Source: Candidatus Saccharimonadota bacterium
GTDB taxonomy: Bacteria; Patescibacteriota; Saccharimonadia; Saccharimonadales; UBA7683
Assembly: GCA_018061375.1 (NCBI GenBank)
Contig: JAGOUG010000007.1
Span: 1 to 25,797, forward strand
Reading direction: 5' to 3'
DNA: 25,797 bases
Below the pieces are notes generated by a model. The model was not told the DNA's origin. It did no database searches and saw only the letters and a program-made list of their open reading frames with translations. The position numbers and the translations under genes are program-made. Below, piece after piece: positions 22,477-25,797 of this stretch. The first letter of the stretch is position 1. Each line of letters opens with the position of its first letter.

Positions 22477-23244
22477 ATGGAAACTCCTTTTGAGACGACG
22501 AGATCCACAGAGCAAATCGATCACCATGCACGACTTGCTGAGTTAATTGACTCAATTGAACTTGAGGAATATCTTCGACCAGCAGCATTTGCAGCAATAG
22601 ACTGGTATACAGATGACTTGCCGTACCATAACATTGAACATATGTTTGAAGTAACCGAAAACGTGCTGGCTCTGTGCAAAGAACACGGAATTGTTGGTAA
22701 TGAGCGACAGATAGTCTTCATGGCAGCCTTATGGCACGATGCTGCTTATCCGCTTCCACTTGAGGAATACGAAACCAGTAAAGAACACCGCTCTGCACTC
22801 TTGGCATACGAAGCGATCATGGCACAAGTTGACCCTACTGATACTGAGCTATATGCACAAACGCAAATCTTTGCTGATGGCGTAGCATCTATCATAATCT
22901 CATCGCAACATGGACGTATACCAGAAGGTATTCTAGAATATATTTTAAATACTGCCGACATAAAGAACTTGAGTGGATCGGTCGTAGAAATGCTAAAGAA
23001 AAGCCTTGCCTTTTATCTTGAAGGAAAACAGATGGCAGGCGAGCAATTTATAGGAAGTGTGGAACAGTATCTATCTGACCATATAGAAGACTTCACCGGA
23101 TGGTGCGAAACAACCCAGGGCATACTTGAAGGTCTGGTTAGTAATAAACTCGGCGCAAGCACGATTCTTGAGACAGTTCGTGATAATGTGAAGAAAATTA
23201 CGCCTGCAAATATATTCGAACTGTTTCGAAATTCTGAAGATTAA
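22477..23244 (+). CDS. HD-domain metal-dependent phosphohydrolase
   Basis: HD-domain enzymes cleave phosphate esters, often of nucleotides, with a His/Asp metal centre. In this 255-aa protein the metal residues are H55 (PYHNIEHMFEV), H87-D88 (AALWHDAAY) and D161 (NTADIKNLS). The pairing of YHN-x-x-H with a WHDAAY motif and the ExxS-x-E-H-R-S segment resembles COG4339, a group of predicted HD hydrolases of unknown substrate. There is no synthetase, GGDEF or signalling domain, so it is not a typical RelA/SpoT or HD-GYP protein. It has a strong promoter and shares the bases TTAA with the convergent gatB stop. Confidence 0.85.
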   Translation: METPFETTRSTEQIDHHARLAELIDSIELEEYLRPAAFAAIDWYTDDLPYHNIEHMFEVTENVLALCKEHGIVGNERQIVFMAALWHDAAYPLPLEEYETSKEHRSALLAYEAIMAQVDPTDTELYAQTQIFADGVASIIISSQHGRIPEGILEYILNTADIKNLSGSVVEMLKKSLAFYLEGKQMAGEQFIGSVEQYLSDHIEDFTGWCETTQGILEGLVSNKLGASTILETVRDNVKKITPANIFELFRNSED

Positions 23245-24692
23245 AGTCCGAGCTGCTGTTTGATAATTTTCTGAGCAAGTCCAGGGTTTGCCTGACCCTT
23301 ACTCTTAGCCATAACTTGGCCAACCAAGAAACCGATCACCTTCAGTTCACCATTCCTGGCTTCGTCAGCTGCTTTCTGATTTTCGCCGAGCACTTCAGCT
23401 ACGATTTTTTCAATTGCCGATTCATCCGATACTTGTATGAGGTTCTTGTCAGATGCAAGCTGCTTCGGATCTGTGTGTTTTATGACAATCTCTGGTAGTA
23501 GTTCCTTGGCATTAGTAGAGTTAATCTCGTTCTCTTTTGTCATCTGTGCAAGTGATACGAGTTGTTCTTTTGAATTGATTATCTGGGCCCAACTACAGAC
23601 ATCGTCAGAAACTAGCTTAACCAATTCTCCTGTTAGCCAATTACAAATTGTCTTAGCGAGTTCAGCATTATTCTCAATTAAATCAACTGCAAACAATGCA
23701 ATAGATGGCTCATCAATCAATGTCTCAACCTGAGATTCTTGTAGGCCAATCGTGCTCATTTTAGTTCTCAGTTCATCCGGCATTGTTGGTAATGATGCTT
23801 TTAGTGATTCAATATACTCGCTAGTTAGTACAATCGGTGGGACATCCGGTTCGGGCATATACCTATAGTCGTGGGCATCTTCTTTGGTTCTTTGTGAGAT
23901 TGTTTTTTGCTTTGCATCGTCCCAGCCGCGAGTTTCCTGCACAACTTCTCCACCTTTTTCGAGCAGTTCAATCTGGCGTTCAATCTCAAATTCTACAGAT
24001 TTTTCAACTGCTCTGAAGCTGTTAATATTCTTTGTTTCACTTCGAATCCCTAGTACGGAATGGTCTTTACTGACCGAAACGTTAACATCAAAACGCATAT
24101 TTCCGTGATACAAATCAACATCACTGACATCTGCGTACTTCATCTGTAAATACAACGCTTTGGCGAATGCCTTAGCCTCAGCTGCTGTGTGCATATCTGG
24201 TTCAGAAACTATTTCTAGCAGTGGTGTGCCCGCCCGATTTAAGTCGACTAACGAGTAGTCTTTGCCGGTAGGATGGGTACTTTTACCAGCATCCTCCTCC
24301 ATATGAGCCCGGGTGATACCAATTCGTTTTGATTGCCCATCAACTACTATATCTATGTAACCACCGAGTACAATTGGCTCTTCGAACTGACTTATCTGGT
24401 AACCCTTTGGTAAGTCTGGATAAAAGTAATGCTTTCGATCAAACTTACTGTACTTCTGAGGTTCAGTATTTAGTGCAAAAGCTGCCTTTGCTGCAAGCTC
24501 TACCGCCGCTTTGTTCAAGACAGGTAGAGCTCCAGGCATACCAAAGCTCACGTGGCCAACGGTAGTATTTGCCTCTGCTGAACGTGCGTCATTACTTTCA
24601 CCAGCAAAAAGCTTTGTCTTCGTCTTAAGCTGAACGTGACATTCAATGCCGATTGTTGCAAGGTACTGCTTCTTTATATCTTCGCTAATCAT
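23241..24692 (-). CDS. gatB: Aspartyl/glutamyl-tRNA(Asn/Gln) amidotransferase subunit B
   Basis: GatB is the kinase and tRNA-binding subunit of GatCAB, which converts Glu-tRNA(Gln) and/or Asp-tRNA(Asn) to the amidated forms. The 483-aa protein has full family length. Signatures are TIGIECHVQLKTKTKLF at the N-terminus, HYFYPDLPKGYQISQFE, DLNRAGTPLLEIVSEPD, MRFDVNVSV and HDYRYMPEPD. The C-terminal helical and YqeY-like tail domain (about 335-483) ends in the conserved NPGLAQKIIKQQL. Its ATG overlaps the stop of the 130-aa gene (ATGA), and AGGGG lies 4 nt upstream. The presence of GatCAB suggests that GlnRS and/or AsnRS is missing from this genome. Confidence 0.97.
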   Translation of the reverse strand: MISEDIKKQYLATIGIECHVQLKTKTKLFAGESNDARSAEANTTVGHVSFGMPGALPVLNKAAVELAAKAAFALNTEPQKYSKFDRKHYFYPDLPKGYQISQFEEPIVLGGYIDIVVDGQSKRIGITRAHMEEDAGKSTHPTGKDYSLVDLNRAGTPLLEIVSEPDMHTAAEAKAFAKALYLQMKYADVSDVDLYHGNMRFDVNVSVSKDHSVLGIRSETKNINSFRAVEKSVEFEIERQIELLEKGGEVVQETRGWDDAKQKTISQRTKEDAHDYRYMPEPDVPPIVLTSEYIESLKASLPTMPDELRTKMSTIGLQESQVETLIDEPSIALFAVDLIENNAELAKTICNWLTGELVKLVSDDVCSWAQIINSKEQLVSLAQMTKENEINSTNAKELLPEIVIKHTDPKQLASDKNLIQVSDESAIEKIVAEVLGENQKAADEARNGELKVIGFLVGQVMAKSKGQANPGLAQKIIKQQLGL

Positions 24693-25081
24693 AACGCCCC
24701 TATATCTTTGAGTGCTTTTTTAAAATGCCTGAGTGCGCGTTGCTGTTCTGAAGGCGAAACCACCGTATCAGTCTGGTGTACTACTTTATTTCTAAGTTTA
24801 TGAGCATCCCATACCCCATTTGTATCACGTAGAATTCCAGTAGAATTATTAAGCCGTTCACCCATAGTCCCACCCTTTATGCCTGCATGTCGAAGTGCCT
24901 CATCAACAAGACTATCTGCTTTTATAACAGACATTGTAGTGTTTTCTTCAGCTATAATACTCGCCCACTTTTTTTCGAAATGATGTTTGTTCATTTTAGG
25001 TTTTGTAAAGTGCGTTACGAATGCCAACATGCCTACGAGGCCTGTGGCAATAAAGAGTAGTGCTATTAAACTACTATCCAT
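24689..25081 (-). CDS. Membrane-anchored protein with HEPN-like motif, between gatA and gatB
   Basis: The 130-aa protein has an N-terminal membrane helix (about 4-25), a short basic linker and a helical domain. The segment LVDEALRHAGIKGGTMGERL, then WDAHKLRNKVVHQ, resembles HEPN domains, with the R-x4-H motif at R97-H102 and Asn following the Arg as is common. HEPN proteins are often RNases or degenerate structural relatives. It is not GatC: it is longer, has a membrane helix and lacks GatC motifs. It starts inside the end of gatA (8-bp overlap) with a GAGGG Shine-Dalgarno 9 nt before the ATG, and overlaps gatB by 4 bp, so it is co-translated with both. The upstream nine codons to 25108 are rejected for lack of a ribosome site. 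Confidence 0.7.
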   Translation of the reverse strand: MDSSLIALLFIATGLVGMLAFVTHFTKPKMNKHHFEKKWASIIAEENTTMSVIKADSLVDEALRHAGIKGGTMGERLNNSTGILRDTNGVWDAHKLRNKVVHQTDTVVSPSEQQRALRHFKKALKDIGAL

Positions 25082-25797
25082 TTTGTAGTCCCTCGAACTG
25101 AGCTGCAAGTTCTATGAGTTCTGCGTCGTGCTTATACGGCGCAATGAGTTGCAACCCAACTGGCATATCTTTTACCGTGTCACACGGTACGCTTATAGCT
25201 GGAAGCCCCGCTAAGCTTGCGGCAACAGTCATGATGTCTAATAAATATAGAGAAAGTGGATCGCTGAGCTCCCCAATTTTGAAGGCAATATCTGGTGCAA
25301 CAGGACCAAGTAGAAAATCTACAGACTCGAATGCAGCCTTAAACTCATTCACAATTTTTGTACGAACAATCTGTGCTTTTTTGTAGTACGCATCGTAGTA
25401 ACCGCTCGAGAGTACGTAGGTACCGGTCATAATTCTTCGCTTTGCTTCGTCTCCAAAGCCTTGTTCGCGCGCGGACTCGTAACTCCCTTGAAGATCCTTA
25501 ACTGAGTCACTGGAGACACTGTGCCCGAAACGCTGGCCATCGTACCGACCAAGGTTACTACTTATTTCTGCCGGCACAACAATGTAATACACAGCTAGGG
25601 CAAGTGGTAAACTCGGCAAGCTAATTTCAACAAGTTCGTTACCATCTGCTTCAATTTTTTTAGCAGCATCTAATATCGCTTGTTTGACGTCAGGGTCTAT
25701 GCCCTCGGCTAGATATTCTTTAATAATACCTACTGTTAGCCTACTGGGTGTAGTTGTTGGAATATAACTATTTTGTCGAGGGATTGTAGTGCTATCA
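25074..25797 (-). CDS. gatA: Aspartyl/glutamyl-tRNA amidotransferase subunit A, C-terminal half (5' partial)
   Basis: GatA is the amidase subunit that releases ammonia from glutamine for GatB. About 240 residues are visible; the frame runs unbroken to the window edge. DSTTIPR near the visible start matches the region after the catalytic Ser-Gly-Gly-Ser segment in GatA, which lies outside the window. Further family marks are SRLTVGIIKEYL, ISSNLGRYDGQRFGH (substrate-binding region), REQGFGDEAKRRIMTGTYVLSSGYYDAYYKKAQ and LAGLPAISVPC near the end. The gene order is gatA - 130-aa gene - gatB; gatC, if linked, would be upstream of gatA, beyond 25797. Confidence 0.95.
   Translation of the reverse strand, partial: DSTTIPRQNSYIPTTTPSRLTVGIIKEYLAEGIDPDVKQAILDAAKKIEADGNELVEISLPSLPLALAVYYIVVPAEISSNLGRYDGQRFGHSVSSDSVKDLQGSYESAREQGFGDEAKRRIMTGTYVLSSGYYDAYYKKAQIVRTKIVNEFKAAFESVDFLLGPVAPDIAFKIGELSDPLSLYLLDIMTVAASLAGLPAISVPCDTVKDMPVGLQLIAPYKHDAELIELAAQFEGLQNG

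Noticed and set aside
22395..22508. 38-codon extension of the ytxG-like gene
   Set aside because: It runs across both divergent promoters and into the HD gene, and the membrane helix follows naturally from ATG 22394.
24689..25081. The gene between gatA and gatB as gatC
   Set aside because: It has an N-terminal membrane helix and a HEPN-like segment, is longer than GatC and lacks GatC motifs.
1..25797. tRNA, rRNA, CRISPR array, IS element or prophage
   Set aside because: No direct-repeat array, transposase, integrase or clover-leaf candidate was seen, and intergenic gaps (at most about 165 bp) are accounted for by promoters, leaders and terminators.

Overview
The window looks like part of the chromosome of an ultra-small Candidate Phyla Radiation bacterium, most likely a Candidatus Saccharibacteria (TM7) member. 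This is an inference from very compact, moderately AT-rich housekeeping DNA, from gene types I associate with that group (lone malic enzyme, cytosolic M1 aminopeptidase, PilB-type ATPase) and from ordinary use of TGA as a stop codon (rnhB, trmH-like gene, the 130-aa gene). The TGA stops argue against the Gracilibacteria/Absconditabacteria code. No rRNA, tRNA, CRISPR, insertion sequence or prophage gene was found, and no gene-free stretch exceeds about 165 bp.

Layout. 1-361: 3' end of a secreted beta-sandwich surface protein. 383-6100 (minus strand): clpC, a membrane-anchored HExxH protein, radA and a YacL-type PIN-TRAM protein, which recalls the Firmicutes clpC-radA-disA-yacL cluster without disA. 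clpC sits behind a perfect CIRCE (HrcA) operator. 6169-7425: nusA with its own promoter and a terminator-like hairpin in its leader. 7591-10128: M1 aminopeptidase. 10129-11564 (minus): rplS, a strong terminator, then rnhB-yraN. 11718-13440 (plus): malic enzyme and an orphan gene. 13437-16374: PilB-type ATPase, a SPOUT methyltransferase and a second orphan. 16410-21213: divergent dnaE and recF. 21216-22394 (minus): four small, mostly membrane proteins beginning with a ytxG/ytxH-like pair. 22477-23244: HD phosphohydrolase. 23241-25797 (minus): gatA (5' end cut), a membrane-anchored HEPN-like protein and gatB.

The most striking general signal is in the gaps between genes. At nearly every transcription start a -10 hexamer, usually TATACT rather than TATAAT, lies only 6-11 nt before the start codon, so many first genes should be leaderless or almost so. 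Genes inside operons, and the two leadered genes nusA and the 167-aa orphan, carry Shine-Dalgarno sequences. The rule moves several start codons downstream of the longest open frame (clpC, pepN, rnhB, pilB, trmH, dnaE, the ytxG-like gene). Convergent genes end within a few bases of each other or share stop codons, leaving no space for ordinary terminators.

Functionally the window joins protein quality control (ClpC, HExxH protein, PepN), DNA replication and repair (DnaE, RecF, RadA, RNase HII, YraN), transcription and translation (NusA, L19, SPOUT methyltransferase, GatA/GatB), carbon metabolism (malic enzyme) and the cell surface (Ig-like protein, pilus ATPase, small membrane proteins).
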